Origin: Mauremys mutica
Lineage: Eukaryota; Chordata; Testudines; Geoemydidae
Assembly (NCBI RefSeq): GCF_020497125.1
Contig: NC_059082.1
Location: 60,528,948 to 60,592,947, forward strand
Direction of reading: 5' to 3'
DNA length: 64,000 nucleotides
The number at the start of each line of letters is the position of its first letter. Positions within the stretch are counted from its first letter, which is position 1. The notes under the pieces were generated by a model. It was not told where the DNA came from. It made no database searches and saw only the letters and a list, made by a program, of their open reading frames with translations. Shown in pieces: positions 20,650 to 31,858 of the stretch. The translations under genes and the position numbers were made by a program.

Positions 20650-21200
20650 AAAAAAAAAAAATAGTTCTCATCAGTGTTATCAGCTTAGCCTCAAAATGAC
20701 TTTCCTCCCCATTATTGCTTATAAACAAACCTTTATCACAGATAGCTTGCCTGCTGAATTAAGACGCTGTATTAAACAGTATATTGCTTCTGTCAGGGCC
20801 GATCGGCTGTTTGTGCAGATAATAATGCCAACTGCAACAACAACAATCAGCTAGTGTAAATTAACTTAACTGTGTGAAATAATGCCGCCTCTATCAGATT
20901 AGCTTGCTGAATGACTTTATCCTTAAATTAAAGCTTGCTGGGGCATAATAGTAAATCATTTAAATGGTGCTCGGCTTTTCAGGTAATGTCTTCATATATT
21001 ACTGTAATTTCAATTCGCCAAGGCATGCAGATGGCTGTAGTCTCTAGCTCCTTGTCTCCAAAGCCTCTCCCGTGCTGCCATTTTGTAATTACAGAGCAGG
21101 CATTCTGCCTGCTGCTGTTAGATTTCCCATGGTGTACTGGCAGCCCAGGCAATGTATTTTAAAATTATTATTCTTGTGTGGCCCTCATAACATACATGTA
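20650..21200. promoter_or_regulatory. Candidate conserved non-coding element
   Basis: Unique, evenly mixed sequence with no transposon features. It holds dense words used by developmental transcription factors: several TAAT/ATTA cores, a GCCGATCGGC palindrome (20798-20807), GATAATAATGCC, the AATTAAGACG stretch and TTAACTTAACTG. Its texture differs from the flanking decayed DNA. I cannot test conservation here, so this is a pattern-based guess. Confidence 0.35.
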
Positions 21201-22869
21201 AATCTTTTATGCTAACGCTGTCAGGGGTTTAGCACCAGGGCTCCAAGGTGTTCCGATGTAGAAATCACCAGCAATCTATCAACGAAATATCATTTGGGAT
21301 TCTGCAAATGACTCACATTGTGGGAGGACTATAAGCAGTGCATTACTGTAAGGTTAGAGAGAGATGCAGTGATTTGGGTGTATGATGCTTGGGAGCATTG
21401 GTTGTCAGGCGTGGGGGGGTTGTTTGTTTATTTGTTTGTTGTTTTGGGGGGGGAGGGGGAGTTAGTACCACAGTATATGGTTTTAACTAAGAAATCCTGT
21501 CCCAGATCAGAGACCTCACACAGATGACTGCTTTCAATATGCTGAAGGTAGCATCTAAGCAAATAACATCCTCCAAATTAAAAACCTTAAAAATATCAAC
21601 AAGATCAAAGCAAGACAGATAGCTGTTATAAAAGCATTACAGGGATCCAAGGTCTCTTGGGTCCATGCTGTGAGAAAGAACAGCATTGTTGAGCCTTTCA
21701 TACCCACATGCAAAGGGTTAGTGATTGGTTAGTATTAAAATTCATTTTAATGTCTATTGCTTCATATCTTTTTAATCTGCATTTTATTAAAGGGCAACAA
21801 AATGAGAGGCTTGCAAGAATCCAATGATCTATGACTAATGATTTTGCATCTGTTTTGGGGTGCAACACTTAAGACACCCTAAAGAGCCCTGACTTTAAAA
21901 AATGTGCTGATCAGCTCTCCACTGAAAATCTGAACCCCCTGAACATGTCACTCAAAATGACTAGTCACTTTTGAAAATGTAGGTCAGGATGTTTAAAAAT
22001 AAGGAACAGGGTTTTACTACCATATTGTGCATAAATAGATAGGAGATTTTTCCAATAATATAGTGGTGTTAACTTCATAAGGATAATGATTAAAGACAAT
22101 CCCTTATGTAGCAGGTTGTAAGAAGATCATAGCTATTTTCTCTTTTTCCACCTGAGTACTTTTAAACCAGTAGCATTCAGGTTTGCTTTTCCCAAGGTAA
22201 TCACAGGCCCCTAGCAAACTGCAGGGAAGACCACATTAATCCCTTTACACAATGCAAGGGTAGACAAAACAATCCTAACATGTTTGTAAGTGATCGTGGC
22301 ATGGTGTAGCTCTGTGATTCCCAAGAAAGAACAGGGAAGTGCTAGGTCAATTGCCGCTTGTCTCTTGGCATCCCTCCAAAATTTGCCTTTATGTTTTGGC
22401 AACTGTCCAAATCTACTTGGATAACATGGACCAGAATATTTTAGTACTAGGGATGGAATGAAACAAAGATGCTAACTCCTGTTTTATATGATGATGTGTA
22501 TGCAGTCTGGTTCTCCTGACCAGATCATTCATCTCCCGGATGGACAATCAGCATGGCAGACTCTTAAAAGGTCCTGCTGAGCCCAGTCCATGTTCCTTTC
22601 TGTGCCAGAACATATTAGCTTTACAGCTGGGTAAAACAATGGGCCATGCCAACTAGCTGATTTATTTAAAAAGAGAGAGTGTCCAGCAATCAAATCAGTG
22701 CTCTCTATATATCTCAATCAAAAAGATAAGGTAGGAGGATGGCATCCTCTCCTCTCCAGCCACAGAAGCACAGCAGAACTGTTTATTTTACCCTGGAGTC
22801 TGCAGTGTCCCACCTCTTCAGAGGGCACTAGATTGCAATAATAATAGATTCACTATGCTGATCCATTCT
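21201..22869. other. Unassigned non-coding DNA
   Basis: A G-rich/T-rich low-complexity stretch lies at 21411-21462 (runs of seven and eight G with GTTT repeats). No gene, transposon end or RNA gene is recognised elsewhere. Confidence 0.5.
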
Positions 22870-24895
22870 TGCCCACCTTGCCCCTAAAGGAAGGATCTTC
22901 CCCAAGATCACAACATTTTTAAACTTTACTTTTTCTCCCTTGTCCTTCTGCCTCTCACCCATTGTTCTCATCACCCCTTTTTCTGCATCATAGCAGCATT
23001 CCTTCTCATCCTTCCTCATTCCTCTTCCCTTCCCTCCACTGACTCCATTTCCCCACCTTTGTTACCTTCACCCCTCCATAGTTCCCACCAGCTCCTCCTC
23101 CCTTCTCCATCTTTATCTCCCCCACTCCTTCCACCAGCACAAATCCATATCCCACATCCGCCTCTGCCACCCTTCTGGTGACATTTGCTCCTCTATCTAA
23201 CTCTCCCTCTATCTCCACCCTTATCCTCGGTGACATTAACTTCCATGTTGATGACCCATTTGACCCCTTAGATGCTCATTTCCTTGCCCTGCGTCACATT
23301 CAAGCTGCAGCCCTGGTTCAATTCTCTCACTCACCTAAAAGGCCTTTCATTTGACTTGGTCTTCACCCAGCACTGCTCCCTCTCCGATCTTTGTGTTGCT
23401 GAGCTCCCCTCTCTCTCCTTTGCCATTGCCTATAAACCTCCCACCAATTAACAGATCATTCAGCCTTTCCACGACTTCCAGTCCATCAGTACTGTTGACT
23501 TCTCATCTGCCTTACCTTACTTCCAGTGATGTGGTTGTTGATTCTTAACTTGCTTCACTCTCCTACTTGACTAGTTTATCTCTCTCTCCCATTGCAAGGT
23601 CTAACCCTGCCACCCACCAGCCATGGCTCATTCCCTTTGCTCTCACTCTCTGGCAGAAATCCTGTGCCCAAGCTAAATTCCTCCACTACTACTCGCTTTC
23701 TCTTTTCCTTCAGTTCCACCATCTTCCTAGCTAACCAACTCTACTTCTCCAACTTAACTGAATTCCAGACCCACCATCCCAGCTGCCTTTTTGCCACCTT
23801 TGACTCACTCCTCAAATCCTCCCCTCCTCCTGCCTCCACTTCTCCCTGCGCACGGGCTCTTGCAAATTTCTTCCAAGAGAAAATTGACAAATTGTAACAT
23901 GACATTCCCCCTCCCCTTGGCTCACCTTCCCTTCCCCCTACTCCTTCTACCCACTACAGTTCTCTCCTCCTTTTCCCATTTCACAAATGCAGAAATGTAT
24001 CATCTGCTCTCCTATCGTAATCTTTGCACTTGCCTCAATGATCCCATCCTATCTCATCTCCTGATCATCCTTGTGCCCACTCTCATCCTTTACCTCACTC
24101 TACTTAACCACTCCCTCTCCTCTGCCTCTTTCCTTTCCCAAAACAAGCATGCTTTAGTCTTTCCCATCTTAAAAACAGCAACCCTACCCTCTTGACCCCA
24201 CTTGCTTCTCCAGCTACTGCCCCTTCTCCCTTTCATCTCTAAGCTGATTGAATGACCTGTTTACAGTTGCTGCCTCAAATTCCTCTTCTCCATTTCCATC
24301 CTAGACCCTCTCCAATCAAGCTTACCCCTTTTGCACAGAAACAGCTTGTGCCAAAGTCACTGATGACCCCTTCCTAGCAGAAGCTCAGAACCAGTACTGC
24401 ATCCTCCTCCTCCTTGACCTGACAGCCATCTTTGACATCACAGACCATGCTGTTCTTATTAAAAACTTGTCCTCCTTTGGCTTTCATGACTCTATCCTTC
24501 CACGTTCTCCCCTTACCTCTCTAATCACTCCTCTTGTTTGTCATTTTGGAGAATCCTCCTCATCTCTCCTCCCATTTTCTGGGGGATTTCACAGAGCTCT
24601 ATCCTTGGTTCCTTTTTCTTCTCCCACTACACCATATATCTAGGTACTATCTCTATGCTGATGACTCACAGATCTACCTCTTTATTCCACTATCCTATCT
24701 GAAGTTAAATTTCAGCTAACACATCATCCTTCAAAACTCTCCTTAAAATTTCCTTTTCCATGATTCCTACAAAAAACTTGACAATTGGTCTTTTTTGTTT
24801 TGTGTTTGTACTGCACCTAGCACAATAGGGTCCTGGTCCATGACTGGGACTCTTAGGTGCTACAGTAATACAAATAAATAAATAATAACCTCTTG
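22870..24895 (+). mobile_element. L2-type LINE, degenerate
   Basis: The body carries endonuclease and RT remnants in the plus orientation and ends in a tail with CACCTAGCACAATAGGGTCCTGGTCC, a GCTACAG word and AATAAATAAATAAT. The coding strand is strongly pyrimidine-rich (many CTC/TCC codons), unlike the surroundings. The 5' end is indistinct. Confidence 0.8.
23100..24719 (+). pseudogene. L2 ORF2 remnant (endonuclease and reverse transcriptase)
   Basis: The endonuclease is seen as GDINFHVDDPFDPLDAHFLA (about 23229-23288), matching the GDFNxH box of L2-clade APE nucleases. Connecting text includes FFQEKIDKL (about 23869). The RT shows LLLDLTAIFDITDHAVLIKN (about 24408-24468), where the usual AFDTVDH reads IFDITDH, and SSFGFHD. 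A block resembling GAxQGSVLGP is degraded to FHRALSLVPF (about 24585). The catalytic YADD is intact at 24654-24665. After YADD only a short piece survives (KLSLKFPFP-like) before the tail, so roughly the last quarter of the RT is deleted. Many stops and frame changes make it dead. The protein would have nicked DNA and reverse-transcribed its own RNA. Confidence 0.8.
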
Positions 24896-26165
24896 TTTTA
24901 TCCCTAAGCTCATACAACAGAACTGCACACTTCTGCTCCAAGGGAAAGAAAGAATTCACCCCTTTAGAGTGCAATGCCCTGCATCAGGTTAAAATGACAT
25001 TTCTGACATTGTACCAATAGTTTTGTCAGGGGCATTCTAGCTGCAAAATCTAAAGGTATTTGCCTGAAACACTGCACACGATGCATCAAAACTGACATGC
25101 CAGTTTCATGTTTGTTGGGCACCTAAGTGCTTAATTCATGTGATGTTCATTGTGATATTGTTAACTGAGCTAAAGAGCTAACAACAAGGCGTTTCACTTC
25201 CATAGGAATCCATTGTCGCATAGTCATTAATTGCTGTGCAACAGCTGGAAAATGGTGGTGTTCTGTGTTCCCTCTCTGCAGGAAACATTGTGCGTATGTA
25301 ATGTAGATACCTGCAAAATTCCTTAGAGCAGAATACTCTTCAGCTGCTGCCAGCTGTAGTACTCCTATTTCTTAGCTGTTCCTATAAATGTAACTAAAGA
25401 TAGAATGCTGTATAATAGACAGTTAAAGCTAATGATCATATTAATACTGAAATAATACAAAAACACTCTAATACAGACGATAACATAATATATGTAATAG
25501 ATCAGATAGGTGCTTTAAAAATGTTTACCCGTGGTAAAATTGGTTAGTTACCATTAGAACAATGCTGCTCTTCTGTGCGAGCTGGTGGCTGAAGAAAAGT
25601 AACCCTCCGCCTGGAAAAAAAAGAGGCCAGGAGAAAAGCATCAAGAAGCAGTCTGTATTTTTCCTTTAGACTCAGTAGCTCTGGAAAGTTCAATGAAGCT
25701 TAAGATATGCATTATTTCTACAGCAGTTCTCATGAAGTGTTTTATATAGTCATTGTAATTTAACCAGAGTGGATGAAACCCTGGTTTCATTGAAGTTAAG
25801 GGGAGTTTTGCCATTGACTTAAATGGAGCCAGGGTTTAACCCAGCATATTTTCCTATGGTAATCTAATGTTCAGGTTTTGATTTCAGGATTTTGATAATG
25901 ATGTTGAATGTTATTCTTTAAGCTATTTGCTAGAGATTCAGGTGAACATAGTTTTATTGCATCTCTTGAGACTGAAGATTGCTAATTGTCAGTTACAGCA
26001 AAGGTGTGATTACTCTTTAATTATGTTACTATGAAAAGGCACCATATGAATTTTCTGTTAATTACCTAGTCAGAGGAAGCTTGCTTTGAAATAGGTAAGT
26101 TTCTTCCACTGGACATATTTAGGTTTGATCCTGTAACAATCTCTGCTTGTGCAAAAGATCCATTG
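24896..26165. other. Non-coding DNA
   Basis: Holds the fold-back repeat at 25771-25843. 25550-25720 is unique sequence without element hallmarks. No coding signal. Confidence 0.5.
25771..25843. repeat. Fold-back repeat with CCATTGACTTAAATGG centre
   Basis: GATGAAACCCTGGTTTCATTGAAG on the left is inverted as TTAAATGGAGCCAGGGTTTAACC on the right, with GGAGTTTTGCCATTG in the middle. Confidence 0.65.
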
Positions 26166-26590
26166 AAGTAAAAGATCATAGAGTTTAAAGCCAGAAGAGA
26201 CCACTTGATCATCTGGTCTGACCCCTGCATATCACAGGTCACCACCACCCGCACACTGAACCCAACAATTGAAATTAGACCAAAGTATCACGGCCCACAG
26301 GAAACTAGACTGTTATGTGCCACAGATCGAGAACAAGAAGAGCTGAGGTGCACCAGCGCTTGAGGGCCCCATGGAGGCAGGGAAATGATTAAGGGAACTA
26401 TACCCAGATAATCTTGGCAAGTGACCCACACCCACATGCTGCAGAGGAAGGAAAAAAAATTCCTAAAGTCACTGCCAATCTGACCTGCAGGAAAATTCCT
26501 TCCCGACTCCACATAGGGTGATCAATTAGACCTTGAGCATGGGAGCAAGGACCAGCCAGCCAAGCACCTAAGATAGAGAGAATGCTTGGT
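26166..26590 (-). mobile_element. CR1 LINE 3' region, inverted
   Basis: Begins ATCATAGAGTTTAAAGCCAGAAG and GATCATCTGGTCTGACCCC, the reverse complement of a CR1 3' terminus. It continues through GGTCACCACCACC, CAGACTGTTATGTGCCACAG-like text and GATAATCTTGGCAAGTGACCC, a run I recognise as common CR1 3' sequence in sauropsids. Only untranslated sequence is present. No RT frame is seen. Confidence 0.7.
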
Positions 26591-27189
26591 GCCATTATGT
26601 TTTGCATGAGTAAGGATTAAATGAATGGGGCCCTTCATGTGTACTTCCTTTGCTTTTTGACTTAAGAATCACTCATGTCTTTTGTATTTGCACAATTTTT
26701 TGGTAACAGTGATCTTCGGGATTTTCTTTGGAGTAAAACTGAAATTAATCACCTCAGGCTTGTAGTAACCAAAGGTGCTTGCCTTGTGATAGCTGTACTG
26801 TGGGCTAGGGAAAAAATGGTGCGCTCAGTCCAGTTTATAATGCTAGCTCATAAAAATGTAAAAACATGACCTCAACTAGAACTAATTTTCACCTTTGTGG
26901 CAATCTCAGCAGAGACATTGAGTTTTCAGTGGGTGTTGATATCGGATGATATTCTCATATCCCTAGAAGTGACCCATCCAAATCAGGATGGAGACGTAGT
27001 GATAGGGAACTTTGCAAAGTCATTGTACCTCTTCTGTGGCTAGAAGACATTACCCATGCTGGCACCTTTTCATGAGCTCCAAACTAAATTTAAACATTAC
27101 TTGAAAAAGCTGCAATCCTATTTAGTTGTCTTCATTGCATTTAGCATTAGATCTCCACTAACATGCTATTAAGGAGGCTTATGTAAAAA

Positions 27190-27208
27190 CAACACACACA
27201 CACACACA
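27190..27208. repeat. (CA)n microsatellite
   Basis: About nine CA units. Confidence 0.9.
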
Positions 27209-28459
27209 AATCTTTCACTTAGTTTGTATTCTCCAAAAAATGTCATTTTTGTCTGTCTGTAGTGCAAGCATCTGCCACAAGAGCCCATGACACTTTCTAG
27301 TCTCTCATATCTTAGTCTACTCAGCTTCCTTATCACCGGACCTCGAAGCAGATAAAATTAATCCTTAAGGGGTTGTTACTCTTTGTGTCTCTGAAGCCAA
27401 AAGGTATACTGAAGTACTGATGCAGAATTTTCTGGCATCCCCATTTCAGATTTATACTGCAGCTGACTACACTGAAAGAAAATGAGAAGAACTGTAATCC
27501 AGTAGTTTGCAAAATTAGAATGGATTCTCTACATACTTCTCCTTTTTAAAGAAAATACTAGTGCAGGAGCTGTTTGAACTTTTTTTTTAATCTCATCTAC
27601 TGTACATATAACAGAAAATTGGTTTCTACTCTAGGTCCATGAATCTTTTACGGTTTTATTAAATATAAAAAATGGTAGTATGTCAAGTTCAAATCTCTTT
27701 ACTTTCAGATACTTAAGCTAGTAGGACATGATACAGCCGTTATAAGGTTTGTTATAACAAAGGCTTTAAGGAAAAAGTTAAGTCCCTCACAGGGTAATGA
27801 ATGGCCCAAGAAGTAATTTTTGTAAAATTATGGTAAAGTGGAATAACGTAGGAGGAAATTGATGATGAGAATTAACCTGAAGCACAAATTAAAAATTGAA
27901 GATGTTACATTGGTTGGGCTTCTTTTAGGAATGCACAGAGGGCCAACATCATCAATTCCATATGATTCTAAGGATGGGATAATAATGGAACTTGGTCCTT
28001 CCATTCTCTGCTTCTAGGACAAGCCTGAAGAATGTGTATGTGTAGTTTAAAGGAGGCACAGAAGTTTAAAACAGTGGAAAATGAGGGCTCAAGTACAGCT
28101 TCAAAACTGTCATAGAATTGGAGCCCTATTATGCTAATCCTCTTTTCTATCTATAATCTTCGTTAATAGAGCTGGTTGAAAATGTTTGGATTTTTAAAAA
28201 TTTGCTGAAATATATGTGCAAACATTTTTCTTGAATTTTTGACCACTTCTAAAGTGATCAAATTTTGCAAAAATTGGAGTTTTGTACCAAAAATGTTGAA
28301 AAAATTCAAAAAGTGTTGTGAAAGTTTTGTGCATGTCTCAGTCAACTCTATTTATTGCAAGCACTGGAGTTTCAATGGCCAGATAATCTCCTTTAATGAT
28401 ACAATGCCAAGATATATTGTCTACGGTTTAATGTTTTGACTCTCTTGTATGGTATTTTG

Positions 28460-28475
28460 CACACACACACACACA
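28460..28475. repeat. (CA)n microsatellite
   Basis: Eight CA units followed by an A run. Confidence 0.9.
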
Positions 28476-28769
28476 AAAAAATCTGTAAATCAATGCCCAC
28501 AAAAGGAAAGAACTTGAAAAACTTAGACCAGGCTGGTACAATAAAAAGCTATCTAACATAGTGTTAAAAATCATAGCATGAAAGTTTAGTTTCTTTCCTT
28601 AACTTCTTCAAATATTGCTTTCTTATTAATTATACTGCACATGCTCAAGAACACACAAACAATATTGTATCAGTGTTCATGTTTAGATGCTTTCTCAGTC
28701 TTTTTTCTTTTATGTATGAATAATATATTAATGTGAAATTTATAACTGATAGAGTTTTAAGAGGAATAT

Positions 28770-28870
28770 CTTTGTTGCGACAAAGATTTAACCTATCAGA
28801 AGTTGAGTTTCATCTGTTCCGGTGACAAAGCCGTTGAAATTAAGGAGAAAAATATTCACCACTTACCCAG
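28770..28870. promoter_or_regulatory. Candidate conserved non-coding block
   Basis: GCGACAAAGATTTAACCTATC and GGTGACAAAGCCGTTGAAATT lie in a short unique stretch, with two ACAAAG (SOX/TCF-like) cores and CpG dinucleotides retained in otherwise CpG-poor DNA. Conservation was not tested. Confidence 0.28.
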
Positions 28871-30232
28871 GACTTTAGAAGCTTTACTTAAAGAGTAGTG
28901 CAACTGTGGCTTGTTTTTGTGAGATGCAGCAAACTAGATCCAGCTGCCCACATGTAAAGCAGGCATTCCAAGTTTTATCCAATTCCTAAATCAATGGCAA
29001 CATAGTTGTCGGAGAAGTCTCATTTCAAAAATAATGTGAGCGGATAGTGCTAGTGTTTGGCTGTAGAAGCTTTGAGTACTTGGAGATAGTGTGTGCTGAG
29101 AAAGCTAATTGCTGTGTTTCCATTTGGAGTATTCCCTACAGAGAGCCCTCCCTCCATAGGAAACAGTGCGGGGGGCAAGGACATAGTAATAAAGATACCT
29201 ACACCCCTCTTATTTTCAGTAGGGTGTGACCTATGTCTGGATACGATGGAGGTATAATCAGGCCCTATATTGTTGCTGCTTGGCCATTAAATGAAACTGA
29301 TAGTATAGTTTATTTGAAAATAAATCAAAAGTTGGGAGAATTAACTATTTTGTTATGTCAATCTTTCTGATGTTTTTAGATCATATGATTCTCAGTATAT
29401 TATTGTGCTGAAGAAGATTTTCCAGAGCTAGAATAGCCATCTCTGGACGCTTTAAAGAAGTCAGTTCTGTGTTGATGTAATGTTCTCACACTGGCTGAAG
29501 GCAGAACCTACTTTGCCCACCCGTGTTTCAGATACTCATTTGGTGACTGGGCTTTTCAGTGAGCATAGTTTTTATATTGTCAAAGGTGAAAAGAAAGTAA
29601 GAGTTAACATTTGAGACAGTCAACATTTAATATTTCTTATGTGCCCCAAAGGGGCATGGCTTTAAATTGATCCTTATATGCAAGTGTATCGTTCCTTTAA
29701 CAGTAGCGCGGTTTGGTGTTTTTTTTTTTCTTGTTTTTTTTTTTATTAAGGTCTCCCAGCATGGCCACATAGGATGAAACTAAATGATTTGGATACCCTA
29801 AATGTAACTGACAGCATAGACTTAGTGTTTTCAAGCACTACACTCCCTTACCTTTTTTCCCTGAAACTTAGTGTTTTTATAGTCTCTTTATATAAATCTA
29901 TAGAAGGTATAGCTTCTCAGTGCAGTCTGTAAACAGTCTCCCTTTTAGTCAATCACATCTTTAAAAATATGATGCATCATCTTACAAAAACAGTTAGAAA
30001 TATTTTTTCCACAAAAATCTATATCTAGCCCCATAAATAACAATGTTAAATGATTACCACTTGCTATGTTATACACATACCTGGATGTCATGTCCTTCTT
30101 GGTGAATTTTTGTTAAGAAACAAAATACAACTTTTATTGAAATCAATAAAAGATTAAGGTGACAAAGTGATTTATTGACTATAGTGAATGCTCATTTTTC
30201 CACCACCACCAACACAACCAACCAACCAGCCA

Positions 30233-30262
30233 AAAATAATAACAACAATAACAATAATAATG
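30233..30262. repeat. (AAC/AAT)n low-complexity tract
   Basis: Mixed ATAATAACAACAATAACAAT units. Confidence 0.85.
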
Positions 30263-30881
30263 CCATGACTGATTGAATTTAGTTTTGTTTTTACCTTGGG
30301 TCATTGGGAAATTGGGAAAAGGCTTGACCCATTCATCAAAACCTAAAATAATGCTTAAAATGAATGACTGCTGGTCTGCTCCTCGGACTCAAAAACAACA
30401 GGAGACACAGCACCTCATGGAATGAATGAAAACACACTTATTAATTCCAATGGGCAATGGAATAGGATCACATTGCATAATGAAAGTAGAAGGGGAGCCA
30501 GTTTTTCATTGCATACAAGATGGTGTGGCTAAACGTCAAATCTTTCTCCTGAGTATTTCAAGAGTGCATGGCAGTTTGCCTTTATGGTGTATACCTCAAT
30601 TTGCCTCTAAACAAAACATTATTTTAGAGCTATCAAATAAGATGTATTAAGTGACCTTAAAAACGATTTTCTGATGCGTGGTCATACTGTACACGTTGTC
30701 ATTATGTGAAGTAGAATGCATATTTTCCCTTAGGATTGTCACCTCAGGTTGTTCTCACTCTGTATTTATAGATTTTTTAAAAGATGTGTAATTAAATAGT
30801 ATTATTAACTTCTGTACCTGGAAAGATAATGGAGTAATAATTAAGCAAACATCTAGAAGATAATAAGGTGATAAGTAACAG

Positions 30882-31640
30882 TCAGCATGGATTTGTCAAG
30901 AAAAAATTGTGTCAAACCAACCTGATAGCTTTCTTTGACAGGGTAACAAGCCTTGTGGATGGGAGGAAGTGGTAGACGTGGTATATCTTGACTTTAGTAA
31001 AGCTTTTGATACTGTCTCATATGACCTTATCATAAACAAACTAGGGAAATGCAACCTAGATGGAGCTATTATAAGGTAGGTGCAAAACTGGTTATAAAGT
31101 TTGCGGAAGATACCAAGCTGGGAAGAGTTGCAAGTGCTTTGGAGGACAGAATTAAAATTCAAAATGATCTGGACAAACTGGAGAAATGGTCTGAAGTGAA
31201 TAGGATGAAATTCAATAAGGACAAATGCAAAGTACTCCAAATGGGAAATGACTGCCTAGGAAGGAGTACTGTGGAAAGGGATCTGGGGGTCATAGTGGAC
31301 CACAAGTTAAATATGAGTCAACAGTGTAACATTGTTGCAAAAAAACCCAAACATCATTCTGGGATATATTAGCAGGAGTGTTGTAAGCAAGACATGAGAA
31401 GTGGACAAATTGGAAAGAATCCAGAGAAGAGCAACAAAAATGATTAAAGGTCTAGAAAACATGACCTATGAGGGAAGACTGAAAAAATCGGGGTTTTTTT
31501 AGTCTGGAAAAGAGAAGACTGAGAGGGGACATAACAGTCTTCAAGTATGTAAAAGGTTGTTACAAGGAGGATGGAGAAAAAATGTTTTTCTTTATTTCTG
31601 AGGATAAGACAAGAAGCAATGGGCTTAAATTGCAGCAAGG
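30882..31640 (+). pseudogene. CR1 reverse transcriptase fragment
   Basis: Starts with SQHGFVKKK- and TNLIAFFDRVTSLVDG-like text, then after a frameshift VVDVVYLDFSKAFDTVS (about 30972-31020), the RT domain with its first catalytic Asp. Near 31090, right after a WVQNWL-like position, the sequence jumps to IKFAEDTKLGRVASALEDRI (about 31096), so the segment between RT blocks C and E is deleted. The catalytic FADD reads FAED, losing the first of the paired Asp. The tail continues with LDKLEKWSEVNRMKFNKDKC and RDLGVIVDHKLNMSQQCN, the conserved CR1 C-terminus, then decays through stops. It cannot encode an active RT. Confidence 0.85.
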
Positions 31641-31858
31641 GAGGTTTAGGTTGGACATTAGCAAAAAATTCCTAATTGTCAGGGTGGTTAAGCGCTGGAA
31701 TAAATTGCCTAGGGAGATTGTGGCATCTCCATCATTAAGAGCAGGTTAGACAAACGCCTGTCAGGGATGGTCTAGATAATACTTAGTCCTGTCATGAGTT
31801 CAGGGGACTGGACTAGATGACCTCTCAAGGTCCTTTCCAGTCCTATGATTCACTCATT
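30882..31858 (+). mobile_element. CR1 LINE, 5'-truncated, internally deleted
   Basis: Carries an RT remnant and a 3' end reading GACTAGATGACCTCTCAAGG, TCCAGTCCTATGATTC, the CR1 3' terminal pattern. It is about 1 kb where intact CR1 is over 4 kb. The RT remnant is given separately. Confidence 0.88.

Larger units (their letters stand above)
26591..30881. other. Long non-coding stretch
   Basis: No transposon ends or coding sequence are recognised. It holds (CA)n runs at 27190-27208 and 28460-28475, an AAC/AAT-rich run at 30233-30262, an oligo-T stretch at 29717-29743, and one unique block at 28770-28870 listed separately. Confidence 0.5.

Noticed and set aside
20761..20850. Considered as an exon (open frame 20549-20854)
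   Set aside because: No splice signals or protein-like pattern. Better read as non-coding.
21411..21462. G-run considered as a G-quadruplex
   Set aside because: Only two long G runs separated by T-rich sequence. Weak case.
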